64,000 nucleotides of DNA from Mesorhizobium sp. L-2-11 (GTDB lineage Bacteria > Pseudomonadota > Alphaproteobacteria > Rhizobiales > Rhizobiaceae). Location of the stretch: contig NZ_AP023257.1 in the NCBI RefSeq assembly GCF_016756595.1, positions 5,906,001 to 5,970,000 of the forward strand. Direction: 5' to 3'. Shown in pieces: positions 8,066-16,097 of the stretch. The position numbers were made by a program, and so were the translations under genes. Each line of letters starts with the position of its first letter. Positions within the stretch are counted from its first letter, which is position 1. Under the pieces are notes generated by a model, which saw only the letters and a program-made list of their open reading frames with translations, was not told where the DNA came from and made no database searches.

Positions 8066-9655
8066 ATGGATAACGACGACGGCGAACGGCGTCATGCACA
8101 ATGCAACGGTAATCCGACCTCCGGCATCCACCACGTCACGCTGATTACCCGGCGTGTGCAGGCCAACGTCGATTTTTACGTCGGCTTCCTTGGTCTGCGC
8201 CTGGTTAAACGGATCGGAGGTTTTGAAGACGGCGAACAGCTTCATCTCTTCTACGGTGATCGCCTTGGCTCGCCCGGCTCACTGGTGACCTTCCTCGTTT
8301 GGGAAGACGGTTCGCCGGGGCGCGTGGGCACCGGTCAGGTGTCGGAAATCGCTTTGGCTGTTCCACAATCCACTATCGGCGAATGGATGACCCGGGCACT
8401 TTCCCAAGGCGTTACAGTCGAGGGTCCTGTCCGGGAATTCGGCGAGCCGGTTCTGCGTCTGAAGGACCCAGACGGCATCATCGTGAAGCTCGTAGGAGCT
8501 GACATCGCCTCTGACAGCCACCGGGGCCACGACGCGGTCGCATGCCGGCTGCGTGCCGTCACGATCCTGACTGACAAGCCTGAGGAAACGATGTCGTTTC
8601 TCGAGCGTTTCGGCTACGGCGGTCGCCGAAATGAGGGTGCGATCACCCGCATGTTCTCCGATACCGATGCCGTCGATGTTCGTGATGCATCGGGCTATGT
8701 GCCGGGCATTCCAGGCACCGGCACCGTCGACCATGCCGCGTTCCGCGCCGCGGATGTTGACGCCGTGAAAAAGGCCGAGACAGAGTTCTCCCGACTGAAT
8801 TCCTCACCTACAAACTTCCATGACCGGAAATATTTCACTTCGCTCTACGTGCGCGAGCCCGGCGGAACGCTGTTCGAGCTGGCGACAGAGGGTCCCGGGT
8901 TTACTGTAGACGAGCAGCCGGAGCGGCTCGGTCAGACCTTGTTCATTCCACCCGGTGACAGTGACCGGGCCGAAGACCTCAAGGTTATGCTGCCGCAGTT
9001 CGCGATGCCGGGAAAGCCGCGGATACCGCGACGCGAACTGCCCTTCGTGCATCGCCTCTATGTGCCCGAGGAGCCGGACGAAAGCACCATCGTGCTGCTT
9101 CACGGCACGGGCGGCTCCGAGGCCGACCTGATGCCGGTCGCGCGCTGGATCGCGCCGCAGGCGACGCTCCTTGGCTTACGCGGCCGCAGCCATGAGGAGG
9201 GCGTGGCACGCTGGTTCCGCCGCTTGGAGACGGGTTTCGACCAGGACGACATCAAGACCGAGGCCGAGGCTTTCGAGGCATTTGTCGACGGAGCGATCAG
9301 CGGCTACGGTCTCAATCGCACGCGCATGACGTTTCTTGGGTATTCCAACGGGGCGAACTTCATTGCCGCCGTGGTGGGCCTCCGTCCCAAGGCAGTCCGC
9401 CGCGCCATACTGCTGCGACCGACACCTGTGCTGGATGTACTGCCGGCGGTCGATCTCACGGGCGCTAAGGTCCTGATGCTCAGTGGGGCGCACGATCCCT
9501 TCGGGCGCAACGCCTCAGTCCTGCAAGACTGGTTCAGGTACTCCCGCGCAGCGCTTGATGCGCACACATTCGATGCCGGACACGAACTCGTAGCCATGGA
9601 CACTGCCTTTTCACGGGAATGGCTGCAACAGAATGGGGAAGGATCGGAGAGCTGA
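8066..9655 (+). CDS. Fusion of double VOC dioxygenase-like and alpha/beta hydrolase domains (MhqO-MhqD type)
   Basis: A 529-residue cytoplasmic protein. The first half is two glyoxalase/VOC modules (HHVTLITRRVQANVDFYVG at about 20-140, then a second module at about 165-285 ending GGTLFELATE), resembling ring-cleaving dioxygenases such as MhqO. The second half (about 340-525) is a carboxylesterase-like hydrolase resembling MhqD, with nucleophile Ser in GYSNG near 426, Asp in GAHDPF near 476 and His in AGHEL near 506. In Bacillus the two activities are separate proteins of quinone/hydroquinone resistance. The start at 8066 is chosen for the AGGAGG site 5 bases upstream. It heads the stress block and overlaps or abuts the histidine kinase gene. 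Confidence 0.88.
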   Translation: MDNDDGERRHAQCNGNPTSGIHHVTLITRRVQANVDFYVGFLGLRLVKRIGGFEDGEQLHLFYGDRLGSPGSLVTFLVWEDGSPGRVGTGQVSEIALAVPQSTIGEWMTRALSQGVTVEGPVREFGEPVLRLKDPDGIIVKLVGADIASDSHRGHDAVACRLRAVTILTDKPEETMSFLERFGYGGRRNEGAITRMFSDTDAVDVRDASGYVPGIPGTGTVDHAAFRAADVDAVKKAETEFSRLNSSPTNFHDRKYFTSLYVREPGGTLFELATEGPGFTVDEQPERLGQTLFIPPGDSDRAEDLKVMLPQFAMPGKPRIPRRELPFVHRLYVPEEPDESTIVLLHGTGGSEADLMPVARWIAPQATLLGLRGRSHEEGVARWFRRLETGFDQDDIKTEAEAFEAFVDGAISGYGLNRTRMTFLGYSNGANFIAAVVGLRPKAVRRAILLRPTPVLDVLPAVDLTGAKVLMLSGAHDPFGRNASVLQDWFRYSRAALDAHTFDAGHELVAMDTAFSREWLQQNGEGSES

Positions 9656-9750
9656 ACAGAGGTCTGCAGGAACAGCAACCCGGGTCCACGCGGACGCCTA
9701 ACGGACACTCGATTGATAGCGAGTCCGCACCCGTCTCCGGAGTACAGACG

Positions 9751-11337
9751 GTGAGCTTACGCGAAGAGTTGCCGGCTGGGCCGCAGCCGTACTTGCTTTC
9801 GAACTCACGACCTACGAGGCATCAAACACTGTTTGCGCTGTGCATCTCGGCCGTCCTGGCATGTGCTTGCCTGGCCGCGGTGCCATTCGCGAGAATCCGC
9901 CTCGAGGGCACGGAAGGGTTGCTCCCAGCCTATGCCGCCGCCATGCTGCTCGTCGAGGTAATCACGGCTGCCTTGCTGCTGGCGACGTATTCGGTACAGC
10001 GCTCCCTGGCAGTCCTCGTCCTGTCCAGCGCATACCTGTTTTCCGGGCTTCTCGCGCTGCCTTGGGCACTCACGTTTCCGGGCGTATTCGACGCTTTCGG
10101 GCTGGACACGGGCATGCAGAGCACGGCGACGATTGCTGCTGTCAGGCGCCTGGGTTTCGCGCTGCTGGTTCTCGCCTATGCGGTCCTGCGGAACCAGGAC
10201 GGGCGGACCGAAGAGCCGCCTGTTTCGTCGCGGCCAATTCTGACAAGTGTCGGCATGGTCGGGCTCTGTGTGGCTCTGCTTACGCTGGCAGTGTTCTTGG
10301 ACCCCGGCACGCTTCCCGAATTCATGGTGAGCACCCGGGATGTGTCAGGCCTTTGGAGCTATGTCTCGGCGACTGCCCTGATTCTCTACGCGACCACCCT
10401 TCTGATTTTGTTGCGCGGTCGGCGCTCTGTTCTCGACCTGTGGCTGATCGTCGTCATCGTGACCCTCTCGATCGAGATAATCCTGCTGTCATACGTCAGC
10501 GGGGGTATACGGCTCAGCGTCGGATGGTGGGCTGGCCGCGTGTACGGCCTTGTCTCGGCAAGCATTGTTCTGCTGGCGCTCTTGTCGCAGACGACTGCGC
10601 TCCATGCGAAGCTCGCCCATGCCGTGTCTCAGGAACGGCGGATAAGGGAGTCACGCCTCACGATGATGGAGGCTCTGTCGGCCTCGATCGCGCACGAGAT
10701 CAACCAGCCCTTGTCGAGCATGGTTACGAACGCCAACGCCGCGGCAAGATGGCTCGACAAGCCGCGCCCGGAAATCGATGAAGCGCAAGACGCCATCGAA
10801 GACATCGTTAGCGACGGCCATCGTGCCGGGAGGATCATTGAGGGGATTCGAATGATCTTTCAGAAGTCGTCCCGAGACCGCGAGTTACTGGACGTTAAAA
10901 CCCTGGTGAAGGATGTACTTCGACGCTGGCAAGCGGATGCGCGGCGTACAGGCGTTGCGCTAGAGACATATCTGGAGGAAGAACCTGTCACTGTTGTCGG
11001 GAACCGCGTTCAGTTACAGCAGGTGATTTCGAACCTCGTCGCCAACCCGATCGATGCTGTAAACGAGGCTACAGGCGGCGAACGGGTCGTACAATTGCGG
11101 ACCCGCCAGCACGATCGAAATTGGGTCCAAGTGTCCGTTGAAGACACCGGACCAGGCGTAGCTCTCGACGACGCAGACCGCATATTCGAGGCGTTCTTTA
11201 CAACCAAACCCGAGGGCATGGGAATGGGCCTGATGTTCTGTCGTTCGGTGATAGAATCCCACGGAGGGCGGCTCTGGTTGGAGAGAGACCGTCCGGGCGG
11301 CGCGGCGTTCCGCTTTACGCTGCCACGCTTGGAATGA
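9751..11337 (+). CDS. Membrane sensor histidine kinase (MASE-type sensor)
   Basis: A 528-residue kinase. The N-terminal half holds about eight hydrophobic segments forming an integral-membrane sensor (MASE4-like by pattern). The transmitter follows: H-box SIAHEINQPLSSM with His near 315, N-box NLVANPIDA, G1 box DTGPGV and glycine-rich lid TTKPEGMGMGL. The HEINQPL form is typical of FixL/TodS-type kinases. A GTG start at 9751 with GGAG 9 bases upstream is preferred. An ATG at 9619 would overlap the fusion gene by 37 bases. It is followed directly by its likely partner FixJ-type regulator. The signal is unknown. Confidence 0.85.
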   Translation: MSLREELPAGPQPYLLSNSRPTRHQTLFALCISAVLACACLAAVPFARIRLEGTEGLLPAYAAAMLLVEVITAALLLATYSVQRSLAVLVLSSAYLFSGLLALPWALTFPGVFDAFGLDTGMQSTATIAAVRRLGFALLVLAYAVLRNQDGRTEEPPVSSRPILTSVGMVGLCVALLTLAVFLDPGTLPEFMVSTRDVSGLWSYVSATALILYATTLLILLRGRRSVLDLWLIVVIVTLSIEIILLSYVSGGIRLSVGWWAGRVYGLVSASIVLLALLSQTTALHAKLAHAVSQERRIRESRLTMMEALSASIAHEINQPLSSMVTNANAAARWLDKPRPEIDEAQDAIEDIVSDGHRAGRIIEGIRMIFQKSSRDRELLDVKTLVKDVLRRWQADARRTGVALETYLEEEPVTVVGNRVQLQQVISNLVANPIDAVNEATGGERVVQLRTRQHDRNWVQVSVEDTGPGVALDDADRIFEAFFTTKPEGMGMGLMFCRSVIESHGGRLWLERDRPGGAAFRFTLPRLE

Positions 11338-11360
11338 TCTGCAAGACGAGAGATTCTCCG

Positions 11361-12008
11361 ATGACCTCTGATCAAGCGACCGTGTATGTGGTGGATGATG
11401 ATCCCTCCGTGCGGGCATCTATCGACAGATTATTTCGGTCGATAGGCCATGCCGTCCTTACATTCGAGACGACCCAGTCATTCCTTGCCGAAGCTCAAAG
11501 ACTTGGGCCAGGATGCCTCATCCTTGACGTCCGACTCCCGAATGTCAGCGGACTTGAATTCCAGCGCGAACTCGCGACGCAGGGTGTGGGGGTGCCGATC
11601 GTGTTCATTACCGGCCATGGCGACATACCGATGTCTGTCGCTGCCATGAAGGCCGGGGCGATCGAATTCCTCACCAAGCCATTTCGGGATCAGGACCTCA
11701 TCGATGCTGTTCACAGGGGCCTCGAACGGGACCGCGTCCAAAGGGAGGGAGCCCGCACGTTGGAGATTGTCCGCCAGCGCTTCGCCTCGCTCACGCCACG
11801 CGAGCAGGAGGTCATGTCCCGCGTTGTCGCCGGATTGATGAACAAGCAGATCGCGGGCGAACTTCAGCTAAGCGAGGTCACGGTCAAGGTCCACAGGGCG
11901 CAGGTGATGCGCAAGATGGGCGTGAAGACCCTTCCCGACCTGGTGCGGATCGCCGACCGAGTCGGTGCCAACACCATAAAGCCGCAGACGGACTATCCCA
12001 CCGTATAA
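11361..12008 (+). CDS. FixJ/NarL-type response regulator
   Basis: A 215-residue regulator. The receiver domain has acidic pocket VVDDD (about 11-14), phospho-acceptor Asp56 in LILDVRLP, Thr84 in FITGHGD and Lys106 in FLTKPF. The output is a C-terminal LuxR-type helix-turn-helix (LTPREQEVMSRVVAG and LSEVTVKVHRAQVMRKMG). It should be phosphorylated by the adjacent kinase and activate nearby stress genes (inference). A start at 11334 overlapping the kinase stop (ATGA) is an alternative giving 9 extra residues. The start at 11361 begins at the usual position before the receiver. Confidence 0.9.
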   Translation: MTSDQATVYVVDDDPSVRASIDRLFRSIGHAVLTFETTQSFLAEAQRLGPGCLILDVRLPNVSGLEFQRELATQGVGVPIVFITGHGDIPMSVAAMKAGAIEFLTKPFRDQDLIDAVHRGLERDRVQREGARTLEIVRQRFASLTPREQEVMSRVVAGLMNKQIAGELQLSEVTVKVHRAQVMRKMGVKTLPDLVRIADRVGANTIKPQTDYPTV

Positions 12009-12111
12009 TTGCTCCCGACCGACTTCGCGTCGCATGGTGTTTGTCACGTAAGCAATGCCACGGGCGGATCCTCCGCACGCCGGAATGAGATGCGAAGGTG
12101 ACAGAAGGCGA

Positions 12112-12504
12112 ATGTATTGTCCAGATCCGCTGATCGCACTCATCGACGATGATGCGTCGGCGCGGAACGCCACCAGGGCACTGGTACGCTCACTGGGCTT
12201 TTCGGTTGTTGTTTTCGGGAGTGCTGAGGAATTCCTAGCATCAAACGCCGTGAACGAGGCGGCGTGTCTGGTAACGGATCTGAGGATGCCGGGAATGACG
12301 GGGCTTGAGCTTTGCCGCCATTTGGTCACCACGGAAAGACCCATTCCGACAATCTTGGTGACCGCGTTTCCGGACGAGGTGAGCCGCGCGATAGCCGAGA
12401 GATCAGGCGTGACGGCTTATCTGGTCAAACCGCTGGAGTCGGATCGTCTGTTAAGATCCATTCGCTCGTCCATCGGTGGTGGGGCGGTCCCATTCAGTTC
12501 CTAG
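12112..12504 (+). CDS. Single-domain response regulator receiver
   Basis: A 130-residue stand-alone receiver with all key residues: DDD near 12-14, Asp56 in LVTDLRMPGMTG, Thr84 in LVTAFPD and Lys106 in LVKPLE. It has no output domain. It lies 103 bases after the FixJ-type regulator and in the same direction, so it could be a phosphate sink or competitor in the same signalling chain (inference). The start MYCPDPL has AGAAGG about 9 bases upstream. An earlier ATG at 12055 adds 19 unconserved-looking residues. Confidence 0.85.
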   Translation: MYCPDPLIALIDDDASARNATRALVRSLGFSVVVFGSAEEFLASNAVNEAACLVTDLRMPGMTGLELCRHLVTTERPIPTILVTAFPDEVSRAIAERSGVTAYLVKPLESDRLLRSIRSSIGGGAVPFSS

Positions 12505-12618
12505 CATTTGAACCCAAACCCTGCCCGAAACCTCAATTTCCGTTCTTGCGGGACGCGGCACGACCAAACCCCCGCCCCCGAAACCTTTCAATCATCCTCA
12601 GAAAACCAGGAGAACAAA

Positions 12619-13275
12619 ATGACGCTTTCCGCTACGCCGACGGCCGGCTCGATGCTCGTGTCGCCGAAGGACCACACGCTACTCATGATCGACTTCCAGT
12701 CGCAGATGTCGTTCGCGACGAAGTCTATCGACGCCGTCACGCTCCGCAACAACGCCGCACTGGTCGCACATGCCGCCGCCGGCTTCGGCGTTTCGACGAT
12801 CCTGACGACGGTCGCCGAAAAGACCTTCTCCGGTCCTATGTACCAGGAGATCACCGACGCCTTCCCCGGCCAGCCGCTGCTCGACCGCACCTCGATGAAC
12901 ACATGGGAGGACGCCGCGGTCATCGAGGAAGTCAACGCCATCGGCAAGAAGCGTCTGGTATTCTGCGGCTTGTGGACCTCCGTCTGTATCGTCGGCCCGA
13001 CGCTTTCTGCGCTCGACCAGGGCTTTGAAGTTTATGTAATTGCCGACGCCTGCGGCGACATCGCGGACGAAGCACACGAACGCGCCATGGACCGCATGGT
13101 GCAGGCCGGCGTGCGGCCAATGACCTCGCTCCAGTACATGCTCGAACTGCAGCGCGACTGGGCACGCACCGAAACCTACGAGATGACGACCGGCATCGCC
13201 AAGAAGTTCGGCGGAGCCTACGGACTCGGCATCATTTACGCGAAGACAATGTTCGGCGCGTCCGAAGCGCACTGA
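12619..13275 (+). CDS. Isochorismatase-family hydrolase (YcaC-like)
   Basis: A 218-residue cysteine hydrolase-fold protein. The conserved Asp25 is in LLMIDFQSQM and the nucleophile Cys123 in FCGLWTSVCIVGPTL, the usual positions for this family. The C-terminal region (MTSLQYMLELQRDW) matches YcaC-type hydrolases of unknown substrate. A good ribosome site (CAGGAGA) lies 6 bases before the ATG. It opens a co-directional run with XapX, amidohydrolase, DoxX and MFS genes and is separated from XapX by a perfect hairpin. Confidence 0.88.
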   Translation: MTLSATPTAGSMLVSPKDHTLLMIDFQSQMSFATKSIDAVTLRNNAALVAHAAAGFGVSTILTTVAEKTFSGPMYQEITDAFPGQPLLDRTSMNTWEDAAVIEEVNAIGKKRLVFCGLWTSVCIVGPTLSALDQGFEVYVIADACGDIADEAHERAMDRMVQAGVRPMTSLQYMLELQRDWARTETYEMTTGIAKKFGGAYGLGIIYAKTMFGASEAH

Positions 13276-13298
13276 TCCCGCTCAAGACCAGACGCCTC

Positions 13299-13335
13299 GG
13301 CAGTCCCGTCCATCGCTCCTGCTGTCGGGACTGCC
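13299..13335 (+). terminator. Intercistronic hairpin
   Basis: A perfect 10-base-pair stem, GGCAGTCCCG with CGGGACTGCC, lies between the hydrolase and XapX genes. It is followed only by TTCC, so it is more likely an attenuator or RNA-stability hairpin than a strong terminator. Confidence 0.5.
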
Positions 13336-13362
13336 TTCCAAACCGGACGAAAGGACATGCCG

Positions 13363-13659
13363 ATGAAAATATATCTATTCGCTCTTGTGGCCGGACTTCT
13401 CGTCGGGGTCATTTACAGTCTCCTCAACGTCCGTTCTCCGGCGCCGCCGGTGATCGCGCTCGTGGGCCTGTTCGGCATCCTGGTCGGCGAGCAGATCATG
13501 CCCTTCGCCAAGACGCTCTGGAACAAGGAACCTGCAGCCATCACTTGGCTGAACCAGATCAAGCCGCACATGTTCGGCCATCTGCCCAAGGGAGAGCGGG
13601 GCACTTCCGGCGCTCGTGCGATAGCAAGCCGTGTTCCACCTACAGGGAAGGCGAGCTGA
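13363..13659 (+). CDS. XapX domain (DUF1427) small membrane protein
   Basis: A 98-residue protein with two hydrophobic helices (IYLFALVAGLLVGVIYSLL and PVIALVGLFGILVGEQIMPF). This XapX/DUF1427 arrangement was first noted beside xanthosine transporter genes and its function is unknown. The start at 13363 is preferred because AAAGGA is 7 bases upstream. The ATG at 13357 is too close to it. The C-terminal tail after HLPKGERG is unusually long and may be acquired. The stop overlaps the next start by one base (TGATG), so translation is coupled to the amidohydrolase. Confidence 0.85.
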   Translation: MKIYLFALVAGLLVGVIYSLLNVRSPAPPVIALVGLFGILVGEQIMPFAKTLWNKEPAAITWLNQIKPHMFGHLPKGERGTSGARAIASRVPPTGKAS

Positions 13660-15626
13660 TGCCGACGCGACGCACGCTTCTCGGCGCGGCATCGAGCCTC
13701 GCGCTTTCAGATCTCTTGTCGCCAGCATCCGCCACGGGAGAAACCTCCATGACCGCAGACGTCATCCTGCATCACGGCCTCGTCACCACGCTCGACCGAA
13801 GCAACCCACACGCCACGGCGGTCGCCGTCAAGGACGGCAAGTTCCTCGCGGTCGGCCACGACAGGGAGATCATGGCGCTTGCTGGACCTGGCACGAAGGT
13901 GATCGACCTCAAGGGCAAGCGCGTCCTGCCGGGCCTGATCGACAACCACACGCATGTCGTTCGCGGTGGCCTCAATTACAATATGGAACTGCGCTGGGAT
14001 GGCGTGCGCTCGCTTGCCGACGCCATGGACATGCTGAAGCGTCAGGTAGCGATCACCCCGCCTCCGCAATGGGTCCGGGCAGTCGGCGGCTTTACCGAGC
14101 ATCAATTCGTCGAAAAGCGCCTGCCGACGCTCGACGAGATCAACGCTGTCGCCCCCGACACGCCGGTCTTCCTGCTGCATCTCTACGATCGCGCAATGTT
14201 GAACGGGGCAGCGCTTCGCGCGGTCGGCTACACGAAGGACACGCCGAACCCGTCCGGCGGAGAAATCGTTCGTGACGCCAGCGGCAACCCCACAGGCATG
14301 CTCCTCGCAAAGCCCAACGCAGGCATTCTCTATTCGACACTCGCCAAGGGGCCGAAGCTCCCCTTCGACTACCAGGTCAACTCGACCCGCCACTTCATGC
14401 GCGAGTTGAACCGCCTCGGCATCACCGGTGTCATTGATGCAGGCGGCGGCTACCAGAACTATCCCGATGACTACGCGGTCATCCAGAAGCTGTCCGACGA
14501 AGGTCAGATGACAGTTCGGCTTGCCTACAATCTCTTCACTCAAAAGCCGAAGGAGGAGAAGCAGGATTTCCTCAACTGGACCTCTTCGGTGAAGTACAAG
14601 CAGGGCAACGACTATTTCCGTCACAATGGCGCCGGCGAGATGCTGGTGTTCTCCGCCGCCGACTTCGAGGATTTCCGCCAGCCACGTCCGGACATGCCGC
14701 CTGAGATGGAAGGCGAGCTTGAAGAGGTCGTCCGCGTGCTCGCCTAGAACCGTTGGCCCTGGCGTCTGCATGCCACTTACGACGAGACGATCGCCCGCGC
14801 GCTCGACGTGTTCGAGAAGGTCAACCAGGACATCCCGCTCGCGGGCCTGAACTGGTTTTTCGATCATGCCGAGACGATTTCGGAACGGTCGATCGACCGG
14901 ATCGCTGCGCTTGGCGGCGGCATCGCCACCCAACACCGCATGGCCTACCAAGGCGAATATTTCGTCGAACGGTACGGACATGGTGCCGCCGAGGCGACAC
15001 CGCCGATAGCCAAGATGCTGGAGAAGGGCGTCCATGTCTCCGCCGGCACCGACGCAACGCGCGTCGCCTCCTATAATCCGTGGGTGTCGCTCTCGTGGAT
15101 GATCACCGGAAAGACTCTCGGCGGCATGCAGCTTCATCCGCGCCACAACTGCCTTGACCGCGAGACGGCGCTTCGCATGTGGACCGAGAACGTGACCTGG
15201 TTCTCGAACGAGGAAGGCAAGAAGGGCCGGATCGAGAAAAGCCAGTTCGCCGACCTGATCGTGCCGGACAAGGACTTCTTTAGCTGCGCCGAGGACGAGA
15301 TCTCGTTCCTGACGTCCGATCTCACAATGGTCGGCGGCAAGATCGTCTACGGGGCCGGCCCGTTCTCCGATTTCAACGAAAATGACATTCCGCCGGCCAT
15401 GCCGGACTGGTCTCCGGTGCGCACTTTTGGCGGCTATGCCGCTTGGGGCGAACCGGAGGGAGCGGGCAAGCACTCCCTCCGCCGAACTTCGATCGCAACA
15501 TGCGGCTGCGCCAATAACTGCAACATCCATGGCCATGATCACGCCTCAGCATGGACATCCCAGCTGCCGATCTCCGATCTCAAGGGCTTCTTCGGTGCGC
15601 TCGGCTGCGCCTGCTGGGCCATGTAG
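13659..15626 (+). pseudogene. Tat-exported amidohydrolase (YtcJ-like), interrupted by an in-frame amber stop
   Basis: A 655-codon frame broken only by TAG at 14745-14747 (codon 363). The N-terminus is a twin-arginine-like leader (PTRRTLLGAASSLALS), followed by the amidohydrolase metal motif LIDNHTHV. Downstream of the stop the frame continues without interruption (NRWPWRLHATYDET), with further active-site segments (LNWFFDHAE, SAGTDATR). Homologs as I recall have Glu or Gln at the stop position, each a single base from TAG. As written only a truncated 362-residue product is made, without the C-terminal half of the barrel. A downstream restart, for example at 14808, is possible but would give a fragment. 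Sequencing error cannot be excluded. Confidence 0.88.
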
Positions 15627-15641
15627 GGGGAGAACGAGACA

Positions 15642-16097
15642 ATGACTACAATCTCGACGCAAGCACGCGCAGCGTCCTACGCGCGACCCCTTGCGTCTCC
15701 GCCGCTCGGCTTCCTCGCGTTGCTAGCTCTGTGCTCGGCGTACATCCAGGGGCCGTTGATGAAAATATACGATTTCGACGGCGCGATCGCGGAGATGAAC
15801 CACTTTGGCCTGACGCCCGCTCCGCTGTTCGCTGTCGCGGTCATCTTTTTCGAACTGGTGATGTCGGCGCTGATCCTTCTCGGCATCTTCCGCTGGGCGG
15901 CCGCGCTCTGCCTGGCTGGCTTCACGCTGATGGCGACGTTCCTGGCGCTGCGCTTCTGGGAGCTGCCGTCCGGCATGGAGCGCATGATGGCGACCAACGG
16001 GTTTTTCGAGCATCTCGGTCTCGCGGGCGCTTTCGTGCTCGTTGCCTGGCATGATCTGCGTGAGCGCACTGTTTCCGGAAAGGTGCAGGCGCTATGA
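15642..16097 (+). CDS. DoxX-like small integral membrane protein
   Basis: A 151-residue protein with about four hydrophobic helices and an FELVMSALILLGIFRWAAAL core typical of the DoxX/DUF-type family. This family is often found beside oxidoreductases and oxidative-stress genes, with no settled function. GGGGGAGAA lies upstream of the ATG. It overlaps the MFS gene by 4 bases (ATGA), so the two are translationally coupled. Confidence 0.82.
   Translation: MTTISTQARAASYARPLASPPLGFLALLALCSAYIQGPLMKIYDFDGAIAEMNHFGLTPAPLFAVAVIFFELVMSALILLGIFRWAAALCLAGFTLMATFLALRFWELPSGMERMMATNGFFEHLGLAGAFVLVAWHDLRERTVSGKVQAL

Noticed and set aside
13707..15542. 611-codon open frame on the minus strand
   Set aside because: It lies exactly opposite the amidohydrolase frame, has no family motifs, and is a typical antisense open frame of high-GC DNA. 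The forward frame has the metal-site and Tat motifs.
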